From assembly GCA_947044405.1 (NCBI GenBank), contig CAMRHE010000028.1:7958001-8022000 (forward strand): DNA of 64,000 nt, in the 5' to 3' direction. Numbering within the stretch: the first letter of the stretch is position 1; each line of letters starts with the position of its first letter. Below the pieces are notes generated by a model. That model was given only the letters and a program-made list of their open reading frames with translations. It was not told the DNA's origin and made no database searches. A program made the translations under genes and the position numbers. Shown piece by piece: positions 52,599-62,826 of the stretch. The stretch comes from Leptodactylus fallax. Taxonomy: Eukaryota; Chordata; Amphibia; Anura; Leptodactylidae.

Positions 52599-55500
52599 AT
52601 GTGGGGAGAATGCCCTGATGATGACCTGATCGCTGCAAGTCCTGTCATACAGGTGGAAATGGAGGGTATTCCGGTTACCGGGATGATTGACACGGGTTCC
52701 CAAGTAACGACCTTGAGTAGAGACTGTTATGAACGGTACTTCCAGCAACATGTGAAATATGATCCCCATACATTCGTACGAGTGGTCGCAGCTAACCAGT
52801 TACCAGTTCCAGTCGTGGGAGTGGCCTGGATGAATGTCCGGGTATGTGGCCAAGATCTAGGTAGGAAAGGCATTGTGGTGGTACAGGAGTCACATGAAGT
52901 AAAGGTCCCTGTCATTTTGGGGATGAATGTGTTAAAAGAATTAGATCAGATCCTCTTTGAAAAGAAAGGTCACGGTTATTGGAAAGAAACCACCACCCAT
53001 CGGCCTACTCAAACAGCTTTCCAGCGGCTGATCCGGACATGTGGCTTACAGAAAAGTTCAGATGCACAGCGTCCTCTGGCTCGAATTTCAGTTCCTTTGC
53101 ATACAAAAGTTACACTGCCACCCAGTCGGGAGACAATAGTGTCCATGCCCATAGGCACCTGTCGGAAACTAGAGGGCATAGCTGTGTTGGTAGAACCACT
53201 GCAGGCAGCCGAAGGAGGTGTTGATCCGCTAGTGGCCCGTTCCTTGGCAATAGTTCGCAATGGAAGAGTACCACTTCGATGTGTAAACACTCAGGACCAG
53301 AGTGTGGACCTGACCCCAGGGAGGCTGCTGGCTAACATCTATGTGACTCCGGAGGAAGTAAGGAAAGTAACTCCAATGCAGCTGAAGCCGACTGAAAGGG
53401 ATGAGTGGACCGTAACTGTGTCCATGGGAGAAGATGAGGAACCCACCTCTGAATGGAATGGCCGTGCAATTCGAGAACAGATGAAGATGGATGCAAGTTC
53501 ATGTTCTCTGGAATGGGTGCAGAAGGTAGATGAACTGTTGTGGGAGAACCGAGCCGCCTTTTCACGGTATGCTGAAGATTTTGGATGTACCACAGGGATC
53601 TACCATGAGATTCCCACAGGAGACACCCCTCCAATTAGAGAGCGCTACCGACAAATTCCTCCACAGTTGTATCAGGAAGTAAAAGAACTGTTAGCTAAGA
53701 TGCTACAGGGTGGGATCATCCAAGAAAGCCAGAGTCCCTGGGCAGCTCCTGTGGTGTTAGTAAGAAAAAAAGATGGGTCCATCCGATTTTGCGTAGACTA
53801 TCGGAAGTTAAACGCTTGCACCGTACGAGATTCCTACCCCTTGCCACGGATTGAGGAGTCCCTCTCAGCGCTAGGGAGAGCCCGGTACTTCTCCTCACTA
53901 GATCTGGCTAGTGGGTATTGGCAGGTGCCGATGGCCACAAAAGACAAGGAGAAGACGGCATTCATCTTGCCCATGGGACTATACGAATTTAACCGGATGC
54001 CCTTCGGGTTGACAAATGCACCCGGAACGTTTCAGCGGTTGATGGAGAAATGTCTCGGTGACTTCAACTTTGAGTTCACTCTCATCTACTTGGATGACAT
54101 TATAGTGTATTCTGCGACCTTTGAAGACCATCTCCACCAGTTGGGGCAAGTATTTCGAAGACTGCGGGAACATGGGCTCAAATTGAAACCCAGTAAATGT
54201 CGGTTGTTCCAATCTGAAATTGATTACTTGGGTCACCGCGTATCAGGAGAAGGGGTGAGACCATCAAGAGACAAGATAGCGGCTGTTCAAGATTGGCCAA
54301 TACCGACTACCCTGCGAGAAGTGAGGGCGTTCCTTGGAGTAGCCGGTTACTATCGACGGTTTATTAAGGATTTCGCCAAGGTAGCAGCACCACTTAATGC
54401 TCTCCTACGAGGCACATCCGGTGGTCCAAAGAACCGGTCCGTGAAGTGGGGACTTGAACAGGAACAAGCCTTCCAGGCATTAAAGGATGCACTGACAACA
54501 GCCCCAATCTTGGCATATGCTGATTACCACTTGCCGTTCCAGCTGTATACGGATGCAAGCCTGTATGGTCTTGGAGCAGTGCTTTCCCAGCTTCAGGATG
54601 GCCAGGAGAGGGTCATAGCGTACGGCAGCCGGTCTTTGAGAGATTCTGAAAGAAACCCCGAGAATTATAGTTCATTTAAGTTGGAGCTGTTGGCACTGGT
54701 ATGGGCCATGACCGAGAAATTCTCTGAATATTTGACCGGTGCTGAAGTTTTAGTACTGACTGACAACAACCCACTAGCTCACCTGGAAAATGCCAAGCTC
54801 GGGGCGTTAGAGCAGAGGTGGATAGCCCGAATGACTAAGTTCAATTACCGCATTAAGTATCGGTCCAAGACAGAGAACCAGAATGCTGACGGGCTTTCTA
54901 GGGTAACCGCCCAGACCCCCACAGTAGACGTGGATCATGAGTTGGAGCATGTGGAGGTGCCCGACTTCAGCAGATTTTCACAGGCCTTGGCCGCCGCTAA
55001 TCAGTTTGAGATGGAGGGGACTGAAACGGCTCCTTTCTTTGGTCCCTCACGACAGGAATGGGCACAGATACAACAGACCCATGAGGGGCTGGCACAGATG
55101 ATCAAGTGTGTTGAGAAAGGCCAGAAGCCCTGTAGAGAGGAAAGAGAACGACTGACACGTGAGATATTATCTGTTCTGAGTCAGTGGGAAAAGTTGGAGA
55201 TGAAAAATGGAGTGCTATGCCGAAAGGTCTATTTACCTTCTGAGATCGACATTCGATACCAAATTGTGGTGCCTAGTGAACTGGCTCGCTCCTTGGCAGT
55301 TGAGGCTCATAATAAGAATGGACATTTTGGTCATGAGAAGACCTTTCGTTGGTTACAGCGACTGATTTACTGCCCTGGTCTTCGTCAAATGGTCGAAGAA
55401 GTATGCCGCAGCTGTCGAACTTGTGAGATCCATAAGGCAATAGAACAGAGAGCTCCCCTGCAAACCATCGTGACCCAGGAACCTTTAGAAATCGTCATGA

Positions 55501-56687
55501 TAGACTATCTAATGGTGGGCCCATCCAATAGCGGACACCAGTATTGCCTCGTAATGGTGGATCACTTCACCAAATTTGCGGTGGTAACCGCCACCAAGGA
55601 CCAGACAGCTGAGTCAGCAGCTCGTGCTCTGTGCCAAGATTTCATTCGAGTATATGGGTGCCCTAAACGCATCCACTCCGACCAGGGTGCCTGCTTTGAG
55701 GGACACGTAATGAAAGAAGTTCAACGTATCTACGGGATAAAGAAGTCGCACACGACTCCATACCACCCTCAGGGAAATGGGGCCTGTGAAAGATTCAACA
55801 GAACTCTGCTACAGATGCTGTGGACTCTGGAGGAAGACAAGAAGTTACAGTGGCCTCAGTTCTTGTCTGAAATGGTGTGGGCCTATAACAATCAGGTCCA
55901 TTCTACAACGGGGTACTCTCCTTATACACTTCTCTTTGGGCGGTCTGGGCGAAGTATAGGAGAATTACAGTTGAATGATGTGGATGGGTTCCCTCCGAGG
56001 GATCCAACCTCTTGGGTGCGGGCGCATCGGCAGAGACTTGAGACGATCCATCGATTGGTGCGGCAGCGCCTGCAAGAACATCCCCATCCTGATAAGACCC
56101 CAGTGCAAGAAGCACCATTGCAACCAGGCGACCTGGTGCTAGTTCGTGTCAAGAAACCCCAAGGGAAATTGGAAAGCAGATGGGAGGCTTTGCCGTATCG
56201 TGTTGTTGGCCGCAAGTATGCGAATGGGCCAGTGTACCAGGTCCAGAAAGAAGGAACTGATTGTGTTAGAGTACTTCACCGAAATATGTTGCGCCTGTGT
56301 CATTCTGAAGGGACAAATCACGATGGGCCTGCCAATGTGAATGAGCTCCCACAGTCAGAGAATGGAGGTGCGGAATGGGCCTCCGACGAGGAGGATGATT
56401 GTTGGCCGATCCCTGCTCCTGGGGATGTTCCACCTGTGACTACTGTATCTGCGGCCTGTGCCCCCTCTGGTGCGGAATCCGCTGGTCCTTCTCAGCCCAT
56501 AGCTGCAGCACCCCATAATATACCACCGGTCCTCAGACGGACCACTAGGCCAAATGCTGGTATTCCCCCTGTTCGGTATGCGCAGGATGAGTTTGTTTGT
56601 CCTGCCATACATCGGTATACTACCACTCTGTGCATAAAAGTACAACCCTCTGGATATACAGTCATAGGCAGGGACTGCCAATCTTAA
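52599..56687 (+). CDS. pol: Pol of the Ty3/Gypsy element (protease, RT, RNase H, integrase)
   Basis: 1362 codons from the first ATG of the frame; the frame itself opens at 52530, so translation probably enters by -1 frameshift. Positions count from that ATG. Protease: DTGS at 31-34. Reverse transcriptase: RFCVDYRKLN, then YLDD at 497-500. RNase H: TDAS with D652, then ELLALVW and LTDNNPL. Integrase: zinc domain H904...H...CRSC/C, catalytic D969, D1028 and E1064 (DD35E spacing), and a C-terminal GPY/F-type module (SRWEALPYRVVG, GPVYQV). No chromodomain is seen. The tail after about 1230 is acidic and Pro/Ala-rich. No internal stop or frameshift and all catalytic residues are present. Confidence 0.96.
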   Translation: MWGECPDDDLIAASPVIQVEMEGIPVTGMIDTGSQVTTLSRDCYERYFQQHVKYDPHTFVRVVAANQLPVPVVGVAWMNVRVCGQDLGRKGIVVVQESHEVKVPVILGMNVLKELDQILFEKKGHGYWKETTTHRPTQTAFQRLIRTCGLQKSSDAQRPLARISVPLHTKVTLPPSRETIVSMPIGTCRKLEGIAVLVEPLQAAEGGVDPLVARSLAIVRNGRVPLRCVNTQDQSVDLTPGRLLANIYVTPEEVRKVTPMQLKPTERDEWTVTVSMGEDEEPTSEWNGRAIREQMKMDASSCSLEWVQKVDELLWENRAAFSRYAEDFGCTTGIYHEIPTGDTPPIRERYRQIPPQLYQEVKELLAKMLQGGIIQESQSPWAAPVVLVRKKDGSIRFCVDYRKLNACTVRDSYPLPRIEESLSALGRARYFSSLDLASGYWQVPMATKDKEKTAFILPMGLYEFNRMPFGLTNAPGTFQRLMEKCLGDFNFEFTLIYLDDIIVYSATFEDHLHQLGQVFRRLREHGLKLKPSKCRLFQSEIDYLGHRVSGEGVRPSRDKIAAVQDWPIPTTLREVRAFLGVAGYYRRFIKDFAKVAAPLNALLRGTSGGPKNRSVKWGLEQEQAFQALKDALTTAPILAYADYHLPFQLYTDASLYGLGAVLSQLQDGQERVIAYGSRSLRDSERNPENYSSFKLELLALVWAMTEKFSEYLTGAEVLVLTDNNPLAHLENAKLGALEQRWIARMTKFNYRIKYRSKTENQNADGLSRVTAQTPTVDVDHELEHVEVPDFSRFSQALAAANQFEMEGTETAPFFGPSRQEWAQIQQTHEGLAQMIKCVEKGQKPCREERERLTREILSVLSQWEKLEMKNGVLCRKVYLPSEIDIRYQIVVPSELARSLAVEAHNKNGHFGHEKTFRWLQRLIYCPGLRQMVEEVCRSCRTCEIHKAIEQRAPLQTIVTQEPLEIVMIDYLMVGPSNSGHQYCLVMVDHFTKFAVVTATKDQTAESAARALCQDFIRVYGCPKRIHSDQGACFEGHVMKEVQRIYGIKKSHTTPYHPQGNGACERFNRTLLQMLWTLEEDKKLQWPQFLSEMVWAYNNQVHSTTGYSPYTLLFGRSGRSIGELQLNDVDGFPPRDPTSWVRAHRQRLETIHRLVRQRLQEHPHPDKTPVQEAPLQPGDLVLVRVKKPQGKLESRWEALPYRVVGRKYANGPVYQVQKEGTDCVRVLHRNMLRLCHSEGTNHDGPANVNELPQSENGGAEWASDEEDDCWPIPAPGDVPPVTTVSAACAPSGAESAGPSQPIAAAPHNIPPVLRRTTRPNAGIPPVRYAQDEFVCPAIHRYTTTLCIKVQPSGYTVIGRDCQS

Positions 56688-56701
56688 AGTGGGGGGGAAT
56701 A
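56686..56701 (+). promoter_or_regulatory. Polypurine tract
   Basis: AAAGTGGGGGGGAATA lies directly before the 3' LTR, where plus-strand DNA synthesis would be primed. It overlaps the end of pol by a few bases. Confidence 0.8.
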
Positions 56702-57686
56702 TGTAAGAGACAGCCAATGTTGTCCTAAACTTTATTTGTCTGTATAAACTGTTAATGTTGAATGTATTTCTGTGATTCTGTTCCTTTAAGACAGCAGCCA
56801 TTGTAATTGTGACATGATGCTGGAGTGAGACCCCCCCTCCCCCCCCCCTTTTATGTCAGCCTGCCTGTTCTGCAGACAGAGTGTGAGCAGAGAAGCAGGA
56901 AGTGACGAGACAGAGAGCAGCAGCCATCTTGGCAAGTGTTGTATTGAACTGGTGTGGAGATTTTTCTGTACAGCTAAGCTGTATCTTGGTCCAGAGACAA
57001 ACAGAGTGTAAAGAGACAACAGGACTAGTGAGTCCACGTGAAAGGAACTGTGCTCAGTGGCTGATCAGTGAGACTGACATTGTGACTGTGTATTTGGATA
57101 CCACAGATAGAGACTCGCAGTGCTGTTGATGTACTGGACAGCACCTGCTAAATCCCGGTTTACATCCCAGCTCAGTGTATGGATTCGGCAGGACTGTCAG
57201 TGTGCTGAGTGGAATCTGCTGTTGGATTACATTGCATTCAGTTGGTTTCCCTGTCTGTTAAAGAGGACTTCATTTCTCCCAAGATCCTGATAACCGTGAG
57301 GAGAGGACGCTTCACTATAAAAGAAAGGACCGACTTTGGGCCCCACCGCGCGCTTCTACGGACTGTAAGCGGTCCACCTGGACCACTGGGGAAAAGGGGG
57401 TGCACCCAAATGTGATGTCAGGGTCAGTTAGGGATAGTTTTGAGTATATTGTTCATTCAGTGTCCATACTGCAGAAGTGGACAGAGTAAAAGTAGAAACC
57501 ATTGCAGAATTTGCCTTGAAATTGTTCATGCTATATTGTATATTTTGCTTGTCTTTATCCCTGTCATTTTACCTTCAAATAGCCTTTATTAACTTATAGT
57601 AAATATATATTCTTTTCTTGAACTACCGCGTGTGCGTTCATTTCTGGTTGCGGAGTCCAAACCACCTGCCTTGCTCTCGGTTCACA
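56702..57686 (+). repeat. 3' LTR (985 bp)
   Basis: Copy of the 5' LTR. The 4-bp length difference is fully explained by the C tract at 56831-56848. It is followed by the target duplication GGAT. Confidence 0.96.
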
Positions 57687-57690
57687 GGAT

Positions 57691-58477
57691 GATTAGACTT
57701 ATTTTGCCATTCAGCACTGTATTGGTTGTCATTCGGCTTTTCTAGTGTCCAGAATGGCAAATCCACCTTTGTTATATTTATACAGAAAAGCTGTGACAGT
57801 CTTGGCTACCACAGGGGTTTTCACCAAAAAAAAAATAAAAAATCATTATACAGTGTTAAAGGATTTATTGATGCAATTCAGGACCCCAGAAAAACCAGAT
57901 GACAACCAGTACAGTCTCAGTAACTACTCCCACCAGGGCTTTTACCCAGCTTTATTAGAATCCTGAATGGCAAAATAGTAGAGTGATAGAAAATGCAATG
58001 GCACACAAGTCAGATTTTCCGTTCAGTACTCCAGAAAAGATGGGTAAGCTGGGTGTTACTGCAACCATACTGTCACCCGACTTTTCCAGGAACAGATACA
58101 ATTAAGAATAGAGTTGAGACACCTTTGAAACAGAGCTGCTAATGGAATAAGGGACTGTCACATGAGGTTCCAGAATTTTCCTGTATTTGCAGACAAGTTA
58201 AATCACCTGGGATTCCCGGGAATCTCCTGATTCTCAGGTCCTCTCACCCAGTCACCTGATTTCACACCTCAGTGCAGTGAATACTAATGAGGAGGTTGCC
58301 AGGAGATCCTTTATTAATTTAAAGTTCAGTTTTACAAATTTTTTTCATTAGGTATCTGAGAGAATTGGAACTAAAGACACAGAGTATTTAAAGTGTAACT
58401 AAACTTTCCGACAACTTTGGATTTTCTGTATTATATAAATTGATCTATACAGTATTTTACTGTCCGTACATAATATA
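57691..58477. other. Right flank of the LTR element
   Basis: No gene. The word TTTTGCCATTCAG (57710) and the inverted CTGAATGGCAAAATAG (57963) may be the remains of an inverted-repeat element. Confidence 0.4.
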
Positions 58478-58690
58478 TTGTATATAGAGAGACCTATATA
58501 TAGTATTGTACCATCCTACATAATATATATATATTATCTATATAGTGTTGTACTGACAATATATAATATATTGTATATAGAGAGACCTATATATAGTATT
58601 GTACCATCCTACATAATATATATATATTATCTATATAGTGTTGTACTGACAATATATAATATATTGTATATAGAGAGATCTATATAGTAT
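58478..58690. repeat. 93-bp AT-rich tandem repeat, 2.2 copies
   Basis: TTGTATATAGAGAGACCTAT starts at 58478 and 58571, and a variant (GAGAGATCT) at 58664: spacing 93 bp each time. Confidence 0.88.
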
Positions 58691-59377
58691 AGAGGTTCAC
58701 CCGGCGGTTTCATTCAGACCAAACACGGCTGAACCAAAACTACAATTATACTCTGGGGTAGAAGAGACCCCAGAGTATAATATGCTGAGGCCTAGGGGTG
58801 GTGATCAAACATAAAAAAACAGTCTTACTCACCTCTCCTGGGCTCTGGTGTGACTCCCTGCTGTCTTTGGCGCTTCTGACTGACATCAGGGACAAATGGG
58901 TCACACAGCATTGTGATGGGTCACACAGGCATCAGCGGTCCCTGACGTCAGTCAGAACCGCTGAAGAAGGCAGGGAGTCATGCCAGAGCACAGGAGAGGT
59001 GAGGAAAGTTAGGTTTACATCTGTGTTGGAGTCTCCGCTGCAGATTCTGTCTAAAATCGACGGAGAGAAAAGTCCTGTATGGAGGACTTTTCTTTCTTCC
59101 GATTTCAGTATAAAACTGGCGGAAACCTGACGAACACCTGGTGGACCCCGTTTTAGAATATGGGGTCCATGGGAAACCGCTTTTTTAGTGGACGGGCTCT
59201 CAGTGTTTCGGGAACCTAGTGTAACACTGTTTTTTTATATTCCATCACCTTTCCTGGCCTTCCGCTTATTATACTCTGGAGTCTGAAGAGACCCCAAAGT
59301 ATAATAATAGGAGTTCGGAATCGGACATTTGGTCGAATGAAACTGCAGGTAAAACCTGGCAAATATTGTAATAACCG
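58691..59377. mobile_element. Foldback element with long central palindrome
   Basis: The outer ends are degraded inverted copies (GTTTCATTCAGACCAAACAC against TTTGGTCGAATGAAACTGC). ATTATACTCTGGGG near 58747 matches TATTATACTCTGGAG near 59268. The core 58830-59005 is a palindrome with arms of about 70 bp (CTCACCTCTCCTGGGCTCTG, GTGACTCCCTGC, CTGACTGACATCAGGGAC and inverses). Confidence 0.7.
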
Positions 59378-60859
59378 AACTGAAATAACTTACATGGTTA
59401 GTGCCAGTCTATTATGTTAATGACTAGCCAGGACAATCTATGATGGGATTTAAAGGAATTATCCGGGACTTCAAGACAGGCCATCAATATAAGATCAGTG
59501 GAGGTCTAGCTCGGAGCATCTCTGCTGATCAGGTCTACAAGGAACTAGTCAGGTCTTACATGCCACTGTCACCAAAGCACCTCAACCTGGCAAAAAAAAA
59601 AAAAAAAATCTAACGTGGCCATCACATGACCATCGATAGAAGGCAGGAGGCCTTATCCAAAAACATACATGGGACATGTTTTACTTTAAACCATATAGTG
59701 GAAGAGTGAAGAAATCAAGCGATACCTTTTAGAGGCTGAGTATATTTGATGGTAAGCTTTCGAGAGTACTAGCTCTCTTCTTCAGACATGGTGTTATACC
59801 ATATATTCAGCTCCAAACAATGCTGCAATAATGACAAAGGACGGAGAAAGTCAGAAGATAAACCTTTCCCAGTCTGAGCCATGTTATCAGTCTAGATTAA
59901 AACCTTATTCGTCATAATTCTCCCATAGAATATTCCTGGTCAATCTTAATTCTATCTAACCAGGGTACCCGGCACCAAAAACATCAGTGCTGCCGCACAC
60001 TCCTCATGTAGATTATAATGCCTCGTGAAAGTACCCCAAAAGCTATAACTTGCCCTGAGCCAGGGCAAACACTCCACACTGGTGCAAATAAGTGTAGAAT
60101 TTTGGACAAGAAGTGCAGTTCACGGTGTGGATCATCGAATGTGCTGAATCTTCATTTACCAAGCCATCCACTTCATAGTAAAAGGCAGGGATATTACACC
60201 CACATCATAAGCTTTGGTGATGTTTCAGTCTCAGTCGTCCTTTCTCCAGCCAGATCTGGTATGAAGGGATGTCTAGCATCCTGATAGCGGTAGGAAGTCA
60301 AAAACATATATAAAATCTGATCTACAACACAAAGATTTGGTTGTGGATTTTACTGGGAATTCCAGAGCAAACCAGTGACTGAATACAGAAGGCTACAAAG
60401 ATTATGAGAAATTTGGTGCAATTTGTGCCATCCCATAAAATGATGTATTTAGCCTCAGTACTGATAAATCTCCCTTTACGTCCCCATGGGTGACAAACAA
60501 CAATAGACAGTAGATTTTGTATAAAAACAGGTTTAATGTACATCGGCATTGCATTTCTATAATTCTAGGGCACAGAATGAACTAGTCACAGGCTGAATGT
60601 ATTGTTCTTAGGTATAGACATCTGACATATAAGTTACATATAAGCAGACATTTCCCTTATAAAATCACTGGAAATTTGTTCAAGTTTTACTTTTCCAGTA
60701 ATCTTTCCCAACGGATTCTTAAAGTGAGGATGAAAATCTGATCTGGTTATTCATGCTGAGAACAAGATGCTAAAAGAAGATGAGATATACGAGACAATGT
60801 AAAGTGAACACCAGTTTGTTATTTAAATGGGTCCAAAATTTTGTGCTGATTAATCTGCA
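59378..60859. other. Repeat-bearing spacer
   Basis: TTAAAGGAATTATCCGGGAC at 59451 looks like a T2-type end. 59695-59800 (GATACCTTTTAGAGGCTGAG ... GTAAGCTTTCGAGAGTACTA ... CTCTTCTTCAGACATGG) is a dispersed repeat known in frogs and fish. No gene is recognised, and the 88-codon frame at 60018 has no signature. Confidence 0.45.
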
Positions 60860-61490
60860 AATGACCAAATTCTGTCTGCCTGCAGGTGCCACTAGAGGGA
60901 GCAGAAGAGCTTACTGTATACTGTTTATACATGAGACTCTACTATAGACTGTATACAATCAGCTCATACACTGCCTCTAGTGGTGACAACTAATACACTG
61001 TCCCATTCATTTACTATTTTCATGTGTTACCTCCCCAAAAGGCTGTGTCCAAACAATAGGATTACATTGAAAATAAATCTATATTTTAATTTTCCATATC
61101 TGTCCACTTTATCATACAAATCATGTCTTGCAATATCATCCCCACAACTAACATTATATACATTAGTACATATATAGCATGAGCCAGATTTACCTTTGGG
61201 TGAGACAATATCATAGAGAAATCAGAAATATTTGCAAATAATTCAATGTGACATTTAACATAGTTTGGAGTGTTAGACTGGTCTACCACGATGTCATGTT
61301 GTATTGCAGATAGGGCTATCACTTATATACATTTGTGCACTAATGGTGGTAAAAAGCTCCAAATCATACACAGTTCTAGAGTCAAATGACTACAACCACC
61401 ACTAGAGGGAGCTCTCTATTTTGTTACTAATTTATAAGCTCCAAAGCTCCCCCTAGTGGTGCCTGCAGGCAGCCCAAATGTCTGAAATTA
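60860..61490. repeat. Imperfect inverted repeat with four CTCF-like motifs
   Basis: CTGTCTGCCTGCAGGTGCCA near 60872 returns inverted as TGGTGCCTGCAGGCAGCC near 61457. Cores CCACTAGAGGGAGC (60889, plus), CCACTAGAGGCAG (60971-60983, minus), CCACTAGAGGGAGC (61399, plus) and CCACTAGGGGGAGC (61446-61459, minus) resemble the CTCF consensus. Confidence 0.5.
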
Positions 61491-62622
61491 AAAGTTGTAC
61501 ACAAAGTAACATACAAACAATGTTTTTGTTAAGAAATATAGGTTAAAGTGTTTTACAGATGTATTCCATTGGAGTGGTATTCATGTGCTTTAATGTACTG
61601 GCAGTAGGAGCGTTCATCATTACATACAGATCTGTCTACAATATTAGATGTACAGCGAGAAGTAGAAGGATGAATTTCTGCATAGTGCAAATATAAGCAA
61701 GTTATGGCTTTACGAGTCTTGTGCATTCAGAAGATTAAGGCATTGGGGGTCTTATAGCTGCCCACCAGGAGAAGCCCCTCCAACATCTGTACAAGCTGGA
61801 GGAATTATTATAGACCATTATCACTTAAAGGCGTAGCAGGAGATTAGAATTTAAAATTATCTGAATTTTCTCTTTCCGAAAACTGCACCATTTTAGTCCA
61901 TGGGCTGTGAATTGGATTAAGCTGCAATACCAACTACTACCAACTGGACTAGAGTGGTGCTGTTTATAGGAAAACCCCAAACCCTTTTCTATCATCATAC
62001 AAACCCTTTGATACCCCCTATTATTCAACATACACATCACACCCTGCATCTACTCTATATATTTACAGCAGCTTCAGAACCTTGCCATGTTATTAGCAGT
62101 ACTGTGCAATAATTCTTTAGTTTAGTTTAAACTGTACAAAAAAAGGAAAAAAAAACAAACTATAGACCATGTCCACCTTTGCAACCATTTTTTTACTGCT
62201 ACAATGCATCTAAAATAAAATAAATAAAGCAGCATTGCAGATCTTGATTAAAAAAATCTCCGACTGTACTACAGCTTGTAGATAGACTTATGTCTCCATG
62301 GTAACAGACTACAACTCTGTGTAGTCAGATTCTGAATTCACACTCATTTACCTGTTACCTTTGTTTTAAAAGCATGGTTTTTTTTTTGGTTACCATGGAA
62401 ATGAAAGTCTGCATAGGAACTGTAGACCGGATAAGGTAACATCTTTCTAATGAAGACTACCTGCACAACTGTTTTAATTTTTCATGTTCAGGTGCACAAC
62501 ATGGCCCAGGATTGAATCTACGAGAGGTGTTTTATTCCCATTAAACCAGTAACAGCATCAGATAGGGGACTTAAACACATGTGGCATTGTGGCTGTGCAT
62601 ACAGTTAACACCGCAGATAAAA
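61491..62622. other. No gene recognised
   Basis: No repeat or exon identified. The text looks less repeat-dense than the rest of the right half and could be 3' UTR of a minus-strand gene such as LY75, which follows CD302 in mammals, but nothing here proves it. Confidence 0.35.
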
Positions 62623-62826
62623 ATGAGCTGTCGGTGCCACTATGGCGATACCAAGCCCAGCAAGTGCTATGGCTTTCATCAGTATACCCTGTCCAACACC
62701 TCCTCTGTGGTTTTTAGTAGTGACAAGGATAGTGACATGACAGTAAGCAAAATGCTGGAGCGGTCACCAAAGGTGAAGGTTTGGGCACAGATTACCAATG
62801 AGAACCAGAGCACTTGCCAGGCTTGA
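62623..62826 (+). other. Unrecognised open frame, 67 codons
   Basis: MSCRCHYGDTKPSKCYGFHQ ... KMLERSPKVKVWAQITNENQ. Codon use looks protein-like, but I know no family for it, and no splice signal or promoter is evident. It may be a fragment of a retroposed gene, or chance. Confidence 0.2.

Larger units (their letters stand above)
50509..57686 (+). mobile_element. Complete Ty3/Gypsy LTR retrotransposon
   Basis: Order: 5' LTR, primer-binding site, gag, pol (protease, reverse transcriptase, RNase H, integrase), polypurine tract, 3' LTR. The pol order RT-RNase H-integrase defines Ty3/Gypsy. LTRs start TGTAAGAG and end TTCACA. GGAT flanks both sides (50505-50508, 57687-57690). 7178 bp. No env frame exists: pol ends 14 bp before the 3' LTR. 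Both coding frames are uninterrupted and the LTRs are nearly identical, so the copy is young. It would form virus-like particles, copy its RNA into DNA and integrate it. Confidence 0.97.

Noticed and set aside
56688..56701. Possible env gene of an endogenous retrovirus
   Set aside because: Only 14 bp lie between the pol stop and the 3' LTR, and there is no third frame. The element is a retrotransposon without envelope.
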